NCBI RefSeq assembly: GCF_038594945.1
Contig: NZ_JBCFYD010000001.1
Coordinates: 186,001 to 250,000, forward strand
DNA length: 64,000 bases
Origin: Fodinibius sp. Rm-B-1B1-1
GTDB lineage: Bacteria; Bacteroidota; Rhodothermia; Balneolales; Balneolaceae
Reading direction: 5' to 3'
This document shows, piece by piece, positions 55,247-64,000 of this stretch (position 1 is its first letter; each line of letters starts with the position of its first letter). The position numbers were made by a program, and so were the translations under genes. Under the pieces are notes generated by a model. The model was not told where the DNA came from. It saw only the letters and a program-made list of their open reading frames with translations, and did no database searches.

Positions 55247-55282
55247 GAACACGGATAAAACAGATTTGGCAGATTTCGCTGG
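55247..55282. repeat. Possible remnant of an interspersed AGATT-type repeat
   Basis: Sequence of the form ACACGGATAAAACAGATTT then GGCAGATTTCGCTGG resembles degraded GGATTT-repeat elements found in intergenic regions of Bacteroidota. It is not conserved enough in this window to be sure. Confidence 0.25.
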
Positions 55283-55312
55283 TGTAGATCCGTTGCCTCT
55301 GTACAGTTGGTA

Positions 55313-55930
55313 CTAAATTAAGCCGAATACGGTTAAGAGATGATCAATCGTATTCGGCACAAAAATCACCAGGTATAAAATGCCCCACAACGCACCGGCG
55401 ATGTGTGCTTCGTGATTAATTTTACCTCGCTCCTGCTTGCTGGCATACATGCTGTATATCAAATATAGGATCGCAAACACAAAAGCTGGTATGGGAATGG
55501 GGATGAGCAGGAGATAAATTTTTTCCATTGGAAAAAGGAAAATAAAGGCAAACAGAACTGACCCCACTGCTCCTGATGCGCCCAGCGTGGCATAGTTCGG
55601 ATCATCCTTAAACTTGATTATGGATGGAATACCAGCCACAATCAATCCGGTCAGGTATAATCCTGCGAAATAACTGCTACCCAGCACACGCTCCATTACG
55701 GGACCAAAAAAGTACAGCGTAAACATATTCACAAACAGGTGACCCAAATTGGCGTGTAAAAATCCCGATGTCAGCAATTCATACCATGTGTTTTTCTGCA
55801 CCGTGCGATAGGGTTTCAGGTATCCCTTCTCGATGAGAGTGGGAAACACATAAAGTGCCACAAGCGAAATAATCACATTTGCTGTGACCAAGTAAAAAGT
55901 TGCGGGGTAGTTTGCTATATAATTTTCCAT
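55313..55930 (-). CDS. Rhomboid-family intramembrane serine protease
   Basis: 205 residues with six predicted transmembrane helices. The catalytic Ser is S119 in LGASGAVGS and the catalytic His H176 in HEAHIAGALWG. The HANLGHLFVNMF segment is the family's first loop. It cleaves single-pass membrane proteins in the inner membrane. A single gene. Its substrate is unknown. Confidence 0.93.
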   Translation of the reverse strand: MENYIANYPATFYLVTANVIISLVALYVFPTLIEKGYLKPYRTVQKNTWYELLTSGFLHANLGHLFVNMFTLYFFGPVMERVLGSSYFAGLYLTGLIVAGIPSIIKFKDDPNYATLGASGAVGSVLFAFIFLFPMEKIYLLLIPIPIPAFVFAILYLIYSMYASKQERGKINHEAHIAGALWGILYLVIFVPNTIDHLLTVFGLI

Positions 55931-56043
55931 AGATACATATTTTGATCATCGAAGATAGACAAGAGCAACCTCGATCTCCAATTTTATTTACGAACAAGCT
56001 TGCTTCCCAAGTATCCCAGTGCTTATATTTGACCACTTCAAAA

Positions 56044-56115
56044 GCCGATGTAGCTCAGGGGTAGAGCGATTCTCTCGTAAAGAATAGGTCGCTGGTTCGA
56101 ATCCAGTCATCGGCT
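56044..56115 (+). tRNA. tRNA-Thr (CGU)
   Basis: 72 nt: acceptor GCCGATG/CATCGGC, D arm GCTC..GAGC, anticodon arm ATTCT-CTCGTAA-AGAAT (anticodon CGT), T arm CTGG-TTCGAAT-CCAG, discriminator T, CCA not encoded. A cleanly folded gene. Confidence 0.95.
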
Positions 56116-56292
56116 CTTTTTATTAAACATTCAATCAAAAGAAACAGATTGTCCCCCCACTCACCTACTTTATCTGGAACAATCTGTTTTCAATTCTGTT
56201 TGATCATCTTGATGAATTCCTCAATCCTACTGTAGATTTTCATTACCAGTAAAAATATATTTGATTACACTCTTAACACAAGCCTAACTACC

Positions 56293-56964
56293 TTGCGGAT
56301 ATTTCCAATCCTTGCTTTAGTAATCAGCCTATTCATCACCTCTTGTGGTACCACCTCGCGATATGGAGAACCTGATGATACAAAACCAGCAACTGAAGCA
56401 ACGGGCACAGGCAAAAAAATTGAGGATGGAATAGCCAGCTGGTATGGCCCCAATTTCGATGGGAAACTTACTGCTAATGGCGAAACGTATGATATGTATG
56501 AACTTACGGCTGCCCATCGCACACTGCCTTTTGATACCATTCTAAAAGTAAAAAATCTTGATAATGGAAAATCGGTACAGGTACGTATTAACGACCGTGG
56601 TCCCTATGCAAAAAACAGGATTATTGACCTATCAAAGAAAGCTGCACAGGAAATAGACATGCTGGGTCCGGGCACAGCCAATGTAGAGCTTATTTTGCTG
56701 GAAGGGAATTTGGCAAATTCACGTGTCACAGATCTCAAAGTTCCTACATATACGGTTCAACTTGCATCATTTGAGAACCGGCAACAAGCCGAAAATCACG
56801 CAAAAAAGATACGTGGAGCCCGGGTAGAGAAAATAACAATGGGAGATAATATTTTATATCGGGTGTATCACGGTATTTATACTGACAAAAACAACGCTCG
56901 GAAAAAACAACGTCAACTTAAACGACAAGGGTTCAGCGGATACGTCAAACAGATCGAAAATTAG
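56293..56964 (+). CDS. RlpA-family lytic transglycosylase lipoprotein with SPOR domain
   Basis: 223 residues. A TTG start at 56293 is the best choice: no in-frame ATG exists before the lipobox and the frame is closed by a stop at 56233. The lipobox FITSC puts lipidated C18. The double-psi beta-barrel (about 50-135) has GIASWYGPNFDGKLTANGE and VRINDRGPYAKNRIIDLS, with the catalytic Asp in NDRGP. The C-terminal SPOR domain (about 148-222, YTVQLASFENRQQAENHAKKI) binds septal peptidoglycan. It trims denuded glycan strands at division. Confidence 0.94.
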   Translation: MRIFPILALVISLFITSCGTTSRYGEPDDTKPATEATGTGKKIEDGIASWYGPNFDGKLTANGETYDMYELTAAHRTLPFDTILKVKNLDNGKSVQVRINDRGPYAKNRIIDLSKKAAQEIDMLGPGTANVELILLEGNLANSRVTDLKVPTYTVQLASFENRQQAENHAKKIRGARVEKITMGDNILYRVYHGIYTDKNNARKKQRQLKRQGFSGYVKQIEN

Positions 56965-57050
56965 ATTTTTAAAAAGTTACCTATTCTTGGAATGTAAGCC
57001 CTCCTGTTTGTGGTTGTAGCATCAGCTATAATCCCATATAATGTATACCG

Positions 57051-58526
57051 ATGAAGAAAAAAATTATTGTTATTGGCAGCGGGTTTGGTGGACTTGCAAC
57101 AGCTTCGCGACTTCTATCCCGGGGACATAACGTTGAAATTTTTGAGAAGCGTGACAAGCCCGGAGGTCGTGCTTACGTGTACGAAATAGATGGCTTCAAG
57201 TTTGATGGCGGCCCTACAGTTATCACCGCTCCCTTTCTATTTGATGAAATTTTTGAGGCAGCCGGCAAAAAACGAGAAGAGTATTTTGAGCTTATCCCTT
57301 GTAACCCATTTTACCGTATATTTAATTCAGAAGGGCGAAAATTTGACTATAACGGGGATCATCAATTTGTTTTAAATGAAATCGAGCAGTGGAACCCTGC
57401 CGATAAAGAAGGATACACCAAATTCCTAAAGACAACGAAAGCAATTTTTCAGAAAGGCTTTGTAGAGTTAGCCGACCAACCTTTTCTGAGTTTGTGGGAT
57501 ATGATCAAAGTCGTGCCCGACCTCATTCGACTACAATCCCATAAAACAGTCTATAAATATATTTCTAAGTATATTGAAAATGACTTCCTTCGCAAGGTAT
57601 TTTCTTTCCACCCGCTGCTTGTTGGCGGTAATCCCTTTGATACCACCTCCATCTACGCCATGATTCATTACCTCGAACGCGAATGGGGCGTTCACTATGC
57701 TATGGGAGGCACCGGATCTATTGTCAATGCCTTAGCAAAGCTTATTGAAGAACAGGGCGGCACCTTCCATTATGAGGCTGAAGTAGATGAAATTGCTATT
57801 TCCAATGGAAAGGCAACGGGCATCCGACTTAAGGATGGAACCGAACATTCTGCTGATCAAGTTGTTTCCAATGCTGATGTCGCTTTCACCTATCGAAATA
57901 TGATCCCCGAGGCCGAACGCTCTACGTGGACGAACAAAAAAATTGAGCGTACAAAATACAGCATGTCCCTTTTTGTAATTTATTTTGGGACAAAAAAACG
58001 ATACCTGGACTCAGAACTGGAGCACCATAACATCATTTTAGGGGAACGATATCAAGAACTACTTTCCGACATCTTCCATGACAAAAAGCTATCCGAAGAC
58101 TTTTCTTTATATTTGCATATGCCTACAAAAACGGATCCTTCTCTTGCCCCCGAAGGGTGCGAAGGGTTTTACGTACTTTCTCCGGTCCCGCATTTAGATG
58201 GCGATACTGACTGGACCCAAAAAGCAAAACCCTATCGTGATGCCATTATTTCTTTCCTCGAGGAAAATTACCTTCCAAACTTAGAAGAAAACATTATAGT
58301 TGAGCATCATATTGATCCGCTCCATTTTCAAAACACGCTCAACAGTTACAAAGGATCTGCTTTTTCAGTAGAACCTATCCTCACCCAGTCAGCTTGGTTT
58401 CGTCCTCACAATAAATCCGAAGACGTCGATGATCTTTTCTTTGTAGGAGCAGGAACCCATCCCGGTGCTGGATTACCAGGCGTTCTTTCATCTGCCAAGA
58501 TTGCCGAAGACCTTATTTGTAAATAA
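57051..58526 (+). CDS. crtI: Phytoene desaturase/CrtI-type FAD oxidoreductase
   Basis: 491 residues. N-terminal FAD-binding [37 protein letters not shown]-type segment and C-terminal [20 protein letters not shown] are diagnostic of CrtI. It introduces double bonds into phytoene to give neurosporene or lycopene. No crtB or other carotenoid gene adjoins; crtZ is 27 kb away in the same window, so the pathway is dispersed. The call to CrtI rather than CrtN or a carotenoid ketolase is likely but not certain. Confidence 0.88.
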   Translation: MKKKIIVIGSGFGGLATASRLLSRGHNVEIFEKRDKPGGRAYVYEIDGFKFDGGPTVITAPFLFDEIFEAAGKKREEYFELIPCNPFYRIFNSEGRKFDYNGDHQFVLNEIEQWNPADKEGYTKFLKTTKAIFQKGFVELADQPFLSLWDMIKVVPDLIRLQSHKTVYKYISKYIENDFLRKVFSFHPLLVGGNPFDTTSIYAMIHYLEREWGVHYAMGGTGSIVNALAKLIEEQGGTFHYEAEVDEIAISNGKATGIRLKDGTEHSADQVVSNADVAFTYRNMIPEAERSTWTNKKIERTKYSMSLFVIYFGTKKRYLDSELEHHNIILGERYQELLSDIFHDKKLSEDFSLYLHMPTKTDPSLAPEGCEGFYVLSPVPHLDGDTDWTQKAKPYRDAIISFLEENYLPNLEENIIVEHHIDPLHFQNTLNSYKGSAFSVEPILTQSAWFRPHNKSEDVDDLFFVGAGTHPGAGLPGVLSSAKIAEDLICK

Positions 58527-58598
58527 AATTGGTGATCTCATAAATCCATACGATCGCAACCTTAACAATTTGATGGAAAACACACTTTAAAAAATAAA

Positions 58599-58627
58599 GT
58601 CCCGTACACTTCTAAAGTATACGGGAC
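58599..58627. terminator. Bidirectional hairpin terminator
   Basis: GTCCCGTA / TACGGGAC stem with a 13-base loop, between convergent crtI and carboxylase genes. A T-rich run follows on the minus strand. Confidence 0.85.
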
Positions 58628-58653
58628 GTAAACTTTTTTATACCTTATATCCT

Positions 58654-60204
58654 TTACAACGGTAGATTGTCATGCTTTTTCTGTGGAATATTATCCACCT
58701 TGTTTTCTGAAACTTCCAGCGCACGAATTAATTTTTCGCGTGTTTCGCTGGGTAGAATGACATTGTCAATAAAACCACGCTCCGCCGCTTTGTAAGGATG
58801 CGCAAACTCTTCTTTATAATAATCGATGAGTTCCTGCTCTTTAGCTTCGGGATCATCAGCCGCGGCTATTTCTTTGCGGAAAATAATCTCAACAGCTCCT
58901 TTTGGTCCCATTACCGCAATTTCGGCAGTAGGCCATGCTACATTATAATCCGCGCGGATATGCTTGGAATTCATTACATCATAAGCCCCTCCATACGCCT
59001 TACGGGTAATAACGGTCATCTTAGGTACCGTTGCCTCACAAAACGCATACAACAGCTTAGCACCATGCTTGATGATTCCACCCCATTCCTGATCCGTTCC
59101 GGGCAGGAATCCAGGTACATCTTCAAATGTAACCAGCGGGATATTAAAAGCGTCACAAAAACGTACAAACCGAGCACCTTTTAGCGAGGCATCAATATCA
59201 AGCACGCCAGCTAATGACAATGGCTGGTTAGCAACAACGCCCACACTTCGTCCATCGATATGTGCAAAGCCAACTACAAGATTCGTCGCATAATGTTCAT
59301 GGACTTCCATAAACGAATCCTTATCCACAATTCCCTCAATAACATCCTTAATGTCATAGGGCTTATTGGGATTATCCGGGACAATATCATCAAGCTTTTT
59401 GGCTTTAGCAGGATCGGGATCTTTAGCTTCGGCTCGCGGGGGTTTTTCTTCGCAATTCTGTGGCACATACGTCAACAGTTTACGAAGCTCCTGCAAGCAG
59501 ATAGCATCATTTTCTTCGGTAAAGTGCGCTACACCTGATTTCGAACCGTGCGCACTGGCCCCGCCCAATTCTTCAGACGTCACCTCTTCATGAGTTACCG
59601 TTTTCACCACATTGGGTCCCGTAACAAACATATAACTGGTATTTTTAACCATGAACACAAAATCGGTTAATGCAGGACTATATACTGCACCACCTGCACA
59701 AGGTCCCATCACGGCCGAAAACTGCGGCACCACCCCTGAGGCCATACTATTTCGATAGAAGACTTCTGCATACCCCCCCAGCGACGAAACACCTTCCTGG
59801 ATACGAGCACCTCCCGAATCATTGAGACCAATAACAGGCACTCCATTTTTCATGGCCATATCCATGATCTTGCAAATTTTCTCAGCATGGGTCTCCGAAA
59901 GTGACCCGCCGAAAACCGTAAAATCCTGACTGAAAAGGTAAATAGGCCGACCGTGAATTTTAGCAAACCCTGTAACTACACCGTCACCGTCAATCTTCTT
60001 TTCATCCAATCCAAACTTATCACTTCGATGAGTTACAAAAGGGTCTATCTCCTCGAACGATCCCTTATCAACCAATAAATCAATACGTTCGCGCGCCGTC
60101 AACTTGCCCTTATCATGCTGCTTCTTAATGCGTTTTTCGCCACCGCCCTTTTGTGCATCTTCACGTTTCTGTTTCAGTCGCTCTACTTTTTTATCCGAAG
60201 CCAT
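58654..60204 (-). CDS. pccB: Acyl-CoA carboxylase carboxyltransferase subunit (propionyl-CoA carboxylase beta type)
   Basis: 516 residues, full-length biotin-dependent carboxyltransferase. Signature segments are [79 protein letters not shown] and [15 protein letters not shown]. It carries carboxyl groups from carboxybiotin to propionyl-CoA or acetyl-CoA. The alpha (biotin carboxylase) subunit gene is not in this window. Its ATG directly follows the stop of an upstream acidic protein gene, implying coupling. Confidence 0.95.
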   Translation of the reverse strand: MASDKKVERLKQKREDAQKGGGEKRIKKQHDKGKLTARERIDLLVDKGSFEEIDPFVTHRSDKFGLDEKKIDGDGVVTGFAKIHGRPIYLFSQDFTVFGGSLSETHAEKICKIMDMAMKNGVPVIGLNDSGGARIQEGVSSLGGYAEVFYRNSMASGVVPQFSAVMGPCAGGAVYSPALTDFVFMVKNTSYMFVTGPNVVKTVTHEEVTSEELGGASAHGSKSGVAHFTEENDAICLQELRKLLTYVPQNCEEKPPRAEAKDPDPAKAKKLDDIVPDNPNKPYDIKDVIEGIVDKDSFMEVHEHYATNLVVGFAHIDGRSVGVVANQPLSLAGVLDIDASLKGARFVRFCDAFNIPLVTFEDVPGFLPGTDQEWGGIIKHGAKLLYAFCEATVPKMTVITRKAYGGAYDVMNSKHIRADYNVAWPTAEIAVMGPKGAVEIIFRKEIAAADDPEAKEQELIDYYKEEFAHPYKAAERGFIDNVILPSETREKLIRALEVSENKVDNIPQKKHDNLPL

Positions 60205-61803
60205 CTAATTTTCTTGTTTATTGCGATTTTGTTTCTCCAAAAAATAACTCTGCAGCTGATCGGTAAAATCCACCGCTGCCTCAGAGTACATATCAACTAA
60301 ATTACGTTTGAAAATATCTTTCTCAATATACTTGCTGACATCCCGCCAACTATCATATGCAGCAATATCCTCTACAGCCTGATCAAAAGCCCGATCTGAG
60401 CCGCGGAATATCTCGTCCACAAAAAGCTGACGATCCTTTTCAAGGATGTCCATCAATTGCTTGATCTCCTTCTCCGAGGCATCCTCTTGTGTCAAATCAA
60501 TAATCGGCTCATCAATAAACCCATCTTCATCAAGCTCGGCCTCCTGCTCTTTTTGGTACTCCTCAATCTCCTCATCACTCATAAACCGCATCCAGATAGG
60601 CGTTTCGCCGCTATCTTCCTCACCAGATTCGACTCTTTCCTCAAGCTCTATATCATTATTCTGAACCTCATCAGGAGAAGAGACATTCAATTCGGCAGCA
60701 TTCTCTTTCTCCTCTTCTTCATCTTCAGAAACTCCATCAGAATGCTCTTGATCCCCGATATCCTCTTCCTGCTCATCAGACGTATCTACATCATTCTCAT
60801 CTGATATAACCTCCTTTTCTTCATCTGCAAACTCTTGTTTCGAGGTATCCTCATCCTTAAAAACTGTATTTAACGTGTTCTCCTCTTCTTCATGACCGTT
60901 ATTCCCGGGAGAATAATCTTCTGATGGTACATTGTTAGCAGGAGATCCATCGCCATCACTTTCAGAAGAATCATTATTCTCATCCATTTCTTCTATATCA
61001 GCAGTAACAGAAACCTCATTCTTCTCTTCAGCAGGCTGATCTTCAAACAAAGATGACTGATCATCTTCATACCCTTCAAAATTGAGCAGATCGGGTGAGG
61101 AAAGCGTTTCAATAAATTCCGCCCTGCTCAAGGTCGTATTCATCAAATCGATTTTCTTCGCTATCCGAGGCATATTTTTATCCTCATAAAACAAGCGCAA
61201 CAAATTAGTATCAATTCCATCATCCACCAACTGGAAAAGCGGCTCCAGCAACTGTGCCCAATTTAACGGAGAATAGCCAGCTGTAAGTTTTTCATCAGCT
61301 TTGGTTATAATGGATCGACACCGTTTTTTACTCAACGTTTCTAAGTTCTTCTTTTCAAGATACCGAGATATCAAAACGGCAAAATGTCGATATATTACAA
61401 TCCCCTCTAATCGTTCCATGACCTTCGTCGCTGGAAGTTCATCCTTCGTCCCAAAAATTACTTCCGGAACATTCTTTCGAGGCTGCACCAACATCTCTAC
61501 AACATCCGAAACAGCCGTTTCTATCACTGCTTGTCCATAACTGGCTGGCAACCGCGCCTCATCGCGAATAGCATCGATAAACTGTTGCCACGCATCAAGA
61601 ACGGCATCAGCCTGGGTATTAGCCCAATCAGTTTTCGGAATAATCATAGACTCCGAAAGATTACGCTTTAACTCAACCCGGATACGCCGCACAATAAAAG
61701 ATGGGAAACCCCACGACCGAAGTTCTTCCAATCGATAGTATTGATCGTTTTCGGGTAAACGATCAGTCAAATTCTGTGTTATTTGCTGTATAATTTGTCG
61801 CAT
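60205..61803 (-). CDS. Highly acidic protein of unknown function, coupled to pccB
   Basis: 532 residues with no recognised domain. The N-terminal part (about 1-250) is mixed helical (WGFPSFIVRRIRVELKRNL). The centre (about 255-440) is very rich in Glu and Asp with little hydrophobic content, probably unstructured. The C-terminal part (about 445-532) returns to a folded-looking helical segment (EKEIKQLMDILEKDRQLFVDEIFRG and beyond). The gene ends TAG immediately before the carboxylase ATG, so the two are co-translated. Function may concern carboxylase assembly or regulation, but this is only inferred. The acidic bias fits a halophile. Confidence 0.6.
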   Translation of the reverse strand: MRQIIQQITQNLTDRLPENDQYYRLEELRSWGFPSFIVRRIRVELKRNLSESMIIPKTDWANTQADAVLDAWQQFIDAIRDEARLPASYGQAVIETAVSDVVEMLVQPRKNVPEVIFGTKDELPATKVMERLEGIVIYRHFAVLISRYLEKKNLETLSKKRCRSIITKADEKLTAGYSPLNWAQLLEPLFQLVDDGIDTNLLRLFYEDKNMPRIAKKIDLMNTTLSRAEFIETLSSPDLLNFEGYEDDQSSLFEDQPAEEKNEVSVTADIEEMDENNDSSESDGDGSPANNVPSEDYSPGNNGHEEEENTLNTVFKDEDTSKQEFADEEKEVISDENDVDTSDEQEEDIGDQEHSDGVSEDEEEEKENAAELNVSSPDEVQNNDIELEERVESGEEDSGETPIWMRFMSDEEIEEYQKEQEAELDEDGFIDEPIIDLTQEDASEKEIKQLMDILEKDRQLFVDEIFRGSDRAFDQAVEDIAAYDSWRDVSKYIEKDIFKRNLVDMYSEAAVDFTDQLQSYFLEKQNRNKQEN

Positions 61804-61963
61804 AATTTTTGGAAAATATATTGTCTAACGGAAGGCAATACAACCGAAGAACGGCTCAATATGTTAAATCCTGAGAATCTTTTGAAATATGCTTTTATAA
61901 ATGAGTAGTTTTGCCCACAATATTTCATTTCAACTTTTGATTTAGGATTTAAGAATCCATTAT

Positions 61964-61971
61964 TACCTTTG
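61964..61971 (+). promoter_or_regulatory. Possible Bacteroidota-type -7 element
   Basis: TACCTTTG matches the TAnnTTTG consensus and lies four bases before the ATG of the ABC ATPase gene, so the transcript would be nearly leaderless. A TTTTG box lies 24 bases upstream, somewhat too far from the usual -33 position. Confidence 0.35.
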
Positions 61972-61975
61972 ATAT

Positions 61976-62605
61976 ATGATTACGTTATCCGTTAAACAGC
62001 TAAAAAAATCTTTTGGTCCGAAGATAATTTTCTCAAATGTAACGTTCGACCATCAATCTAAGCCACTTGGCATTTCGGGTTCGAACGGTTCAGGCAAATC
62101 AACTTTTTTAAAGTGCCTTTCTGGACTCCTTGCTCCCAGCCGGGGCATGATACAGTGGAAATATAACGGAAGCCCGCTCAAGTCGACAGTACTTAAACAG
62201 AAGCTGGGATATGCTGCGCCCTATATTAATCTTTATAATGAACTAAGCTGCGCAGAGAATCTTCACTTTATTGCAAAAATGCGCCACCAAAATGATATAA
62301 AATCTTCTATCGATTTATGGATTTCCAAAGTGGGATTAGATGCTGTAAGCGACCAACCATTTGGAAAACTATCTACCGGGCAGCAACAGCGATTGCGACT
62401 GGCCTCGTCCCTCTTTTATGATCCAGATATTCTCCTTTTGGATGAACCGGGATCAAACCTGGATGCATCGGGACGTCATTTGATCCAAGAAATTGCTGAA
62501 GCATACGACACGCCAGAGAAACTGCTTATCATTGCTTCCAATAATCCTGATGAGCTCGACCTTTGCGAACGCCAATTTTCAATTGCAGAAGAAACATTCG
62601 TCTGA
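61976..62605 (+). CDS. Lone ABC-type ATPase
   Basis: 209 residues: Walker A GSNGSGKS (35-42, K41), signature LSTGQQQRL, Walker B ILLLDEPGSNLD. The short size and family details recall the CcmA-like/heme or general exporters. No permease gene is adjacent, so either the partner is elsewhere or the gene works alone. The promoter region is described separately. Confidence 0.83.
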   Translation: MITLSVKQLKKSFGPKIIFSNVTFDHQSKPLGISGSNGSGKSTFLKCLSGLLAPSRGMIQWKYNGSPLKSTVLKQKLGYAAPYINLYNELSCAENLHFIAKMRHQNDIKSSIDLWISKVGLDAVSDQPFGKLSTGQQQRLRLASSLFYDPDILLLDEPGSNLDASGRHLIQEIAEAYDTPEKLLIIASNNPDELDLCERQFSIAEETFV

Positions 62606-62614
62606 ATCCGCTTT

Positions 62615-62794
62615 TTACTTTTCTAAATCAACCTGACATGTTTCTCCTTGGCAACACTCCTGTACGTTGATACCACAATTTGCACACTGTCCATGCCCGT
62701 GAACCCACACCAACGGTGCCTCTACGCCACAATAGGTACAACGTCGTTTGTCTTGAGATTTATCTTCTGCCATTAATTGAATCTCATCAGCCAT
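62615..62794 (-). CDS. Small zinc-ribbon protein (59 aa)
   Basis: MADEIQLM... to VDLEK, 59 residues, shorter than ordinary gene-finding cut-offs. It has two CxxC pairs, CTYC and CANC, plus another Cys-rich stretch (ECCQGETC). The pattern suggests one structural zinc ribbon and a possible second metal site. The ATG at 62794 lies five bases after the stop of the upstream MBL gene on the same strand, so it is likely co-expressed. Function unknown. Confidence 0.75.
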   Translation of the reverse strand: MADEIQLMAEDKSQDKRRCTYCGVEAPLVWVHGHGQCANCGINVQECCQGETCQVDLEK

Positions 62795-62799
62795 AACTA

Positions 62800-63693
62800 C
62801 TATTCCATCAATTCTTCGTAGGCTACGCCCAAATTATCCGAAAGTGTCCAAAAGTCAGCATATAAAAAATGCTCAAAATCCGGAAGTTCCTTCATATCCG
62901 TAATTTCTTCTTTACTTTTCCCCTTATCAATACCATTCTGGGCATGCTCTAACACCGCTGATAAGTAATTTTTCATCACCCCAAGGTCTTTCGCTTCTCC
63001 GGTAATACCGTACTCCGGCTTCGCGTGCCCAAAAATATAGATTGCATCAGCAGGATATTTATCCGCCACCGTTGAAAGAATGTTGATCCAATTTTGCATC
63101 GAAGCACCCGAAGGACGATCTGTATAGGGATTCATCCGATTAAACACCAGGTCTCCCATATGAACGACATTGGCTTTCTCAAAATAGATAACCGAATCTC
63201 CGCTGGTATGTCCGGCCCCGTAATATTTAGCATGCACAGTTTCATCCCCCAGATCCATTCGCCAACTTTTAGTATACGTAGTTGTTGGGTAGGCCGTATT
63301 ACCCTCCCCATCACTCTCCTTATTCGCTTTTTTCATCAGCGACGGAACATTTTCATGCCCCACCATCTTTTCAGCTACTCCTTTAAAAGTTGGATTTCCG
63401 CCTGTGTGATCGCCGTGGTGATGGGTATTGATAAGCAGATCCAATGGCTGATCTGTTTTATCGCGTAAACTGTTCAGACAATGCTGAGCCGTTTCGGGAT
63501 ATTGCGAATCGATGACGGCCAAGGCATCATCAGAGGCCAACCAGCCAATGGTTCCTCCACGCTCAGTAAAATACCCCACATTGCGACGAAGACTCGTGAA
63601 ACTGGGCTGGCTATTTGCAAATAATGATTTAAATGGAAGGGCAGTACCAGCTGCCAATAATGAGGAGCGCAGTAAAAATTGACGTCGATCCAT
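62800..63693 (-). CDS. MBL-fold metallohydrolase, Tat-exported
   Basis: 297 residues. The N terminus MDRRQFLLRSSLLAAG is a twin-arginine signal (RRQFLL). The core is a metallo-beta-lactamase fold with the zinc motif H91-H-H93-G-D95-H96 and later His/Asp ligands in GAGHTSGDS and HMGDLVF and IYFGHAK-like segments. The family covers hydrolases such as glyoxalase II or quorum-lactone hydrolases; the substrate is unknown. The upstream gene is the second GroES-like protein and the downstream gene the small zinc-ribbon protein. Confidence 0.9.
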   Translation of the reverse strand: MDRRQFLLRSSLLAAGTALPFKSLFANSQPSFTSLRRNVGYFTERGGTIGWLASDDALAVIDSQYPETAQHCLNSLRDKTDQPLDLLINTHHHGDHTGGNPTFKGVAEKMVGHENVPSLMKKANKESDGEGNTAYPTTTYTKSWRMDLGDETVHAKYYGAGHTSGDSVIYFEKANVVHMGDLVFNRMNPYTDRPSGASMQNWINILSTVADKYPADAIYIFGHAKPEYGITGEAKDLGVMKNYLSAVLEHAQNGIDKGKSKEEITDMKELPDFEHFLYADFWTLSDNLGVAYEELME

Positions 63694-63757
63694 AATTAAA
63701 CGGAGTTTATTAAAAGTAAAAGGTACAGTAATAAACCTAATCGCTACTAAATCATTC

Positions 63758-64000
63758 CTAAACAGTCATATCATCTCTAATCAACAGTAGTATAGCCGCA
63801 TGAGGACAGATCAGGTACTTTTCATTTTCAAACTCAATTTCATGGGTTTGATCCTTAATAAAAATCGCCAGATCCCCTTCCTGAGCCTGCATCCCAATAT
63901 ATTTCGTCTCGCTTGTTTCTTTCCACGCTTCATCTACCTCATTGGATGGAATAGGATAGCCCGGACCTGTTTTTACCACATACCCACTATGAATTTCTTC
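63758..64000 (-). CDS. GroES-like co-chaperonin paralogue, 5' end outside window
   Basis: The C-terminal 80 codons are visible; the frame runs open past base 64000. The text SGYVVKTGPGYPIP followed by GMQAQEGDLAIFIKDQTHEIEFE and HAAILLLIRDD is the co-chaperonin GroES fold found as a second, divergent copy in Bacteroidota and Balneolota. It is separate from the canonical groES-groEL of this window. It may assist GroEL on special clients, but this is not shown. The upstream half of the gene is needed for a firm call. Confidence 0.8.
   Translation of the reverse strand, partial: EEIHSGYVVKTGPGYPIPSNEVDEAWKETSETKYIGMQAQEGDLAIFIKDQTHEIEFENEKYLICPHAAILLLIRDDMTV

Overview
The window reads as one contiguous stretch of a moderately AT-rich bacterial chromosome. 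Gene content fits a halophilic member of the Balneolota (Balneola/Fodinibius-like) or a close Bacteroidota relative. The reasons are the archaeal/eukaryote-type ProS, a Bacteroidota-style alanine dehydrogenase with an N-terminal extension, an HU-like/DUF4469 protein, a SerC-DUF1015 pair, CrtZ and CrtI carotenoid enzymes, weak Shine-Dalgarno sequences and many Asp/Glu-rich proteins. This placement is inferred from families, not from a marker-gene tree.

Layout. 1-2.6 kb: a ligase-associated exonuclease (5' end cut by the window) and an ATP-dependent DNA ligase. 2.7-11.2 kb: S9 peptidase, an AlkA-like glycosylase lacking the usual catalytic Asp, secreted GH43 enzyme, an array of phased palindromes, HU-like protein, secreted EEP hydrolase and a sodium:solute symporter. 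11.5-20.8 kb: PQQ-repeat lipoprotein, groES-groEL, rsmA, ald, two small membrane proteins, acs. 21.1-27.0 kb: the most unusual locus, with an ECF sigma factor, three tandem copies of a 59-residue lipoprotein gene, a membrane-anchored periplasmic TPR-CHAT (caspase-like) protein and a single-pass TPR protein resembling an anti-sigma factor. The lipoprotein cluster and the TPR gene share a TTGTAACAA-N12/13-TACTCTTG promoter-like motif. 27.2-33.0 kb: GH3, YihY/BrkB, DinB, CrtZ, then a tight operon of a UmuD-like protein with both catalytic residues replaced, a TetR-like regulator and an ABC1/UbiB kinase. 33.0-43.8 kb: hflKC, a SpoIIE-type phosphatase, an orphan ExbD-like lipoprotein, bacilliredoxin, superoxide dismutase, SthA, DUF429 and aspS. 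43.9-52.8 kb: NarL-type response regulator, HisKA_2 histidine kinase, tRNA-Met, proS-PAP2-nnr-vanZ operon, TonB, Nudix and DUF1844. 52.9-64 kb: DUF1015-serC, rhomboid, tRNA-Thr, RlpA, CrtI, an acidic protein of unknown function translationally abutting an acyl-CoA carboxylase subunit, a lone ABC ATPase, a small zinc-ribbon protein that is easily missed, an MBL hydrolase and the 3' part of a second GroES-like gene.

How it works together. Most of the window is housekeeping: translation, protein folding, acetate/alanine/serine metabolism, oxidative stress and envelope maintenance. No phage, insertion sequence, CRISPR array or rRNA was seen. The candidate new system is the 21.1-27.0 kb locus. In the model proposed here, an ECF sigma factor held by a membrane-spanning TPR protein drives both that protein and a block of small lipoproteins plus a periplasmic caspase-like protease. 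The protease could act on the lipoproteins or on the sigma-factor partner.
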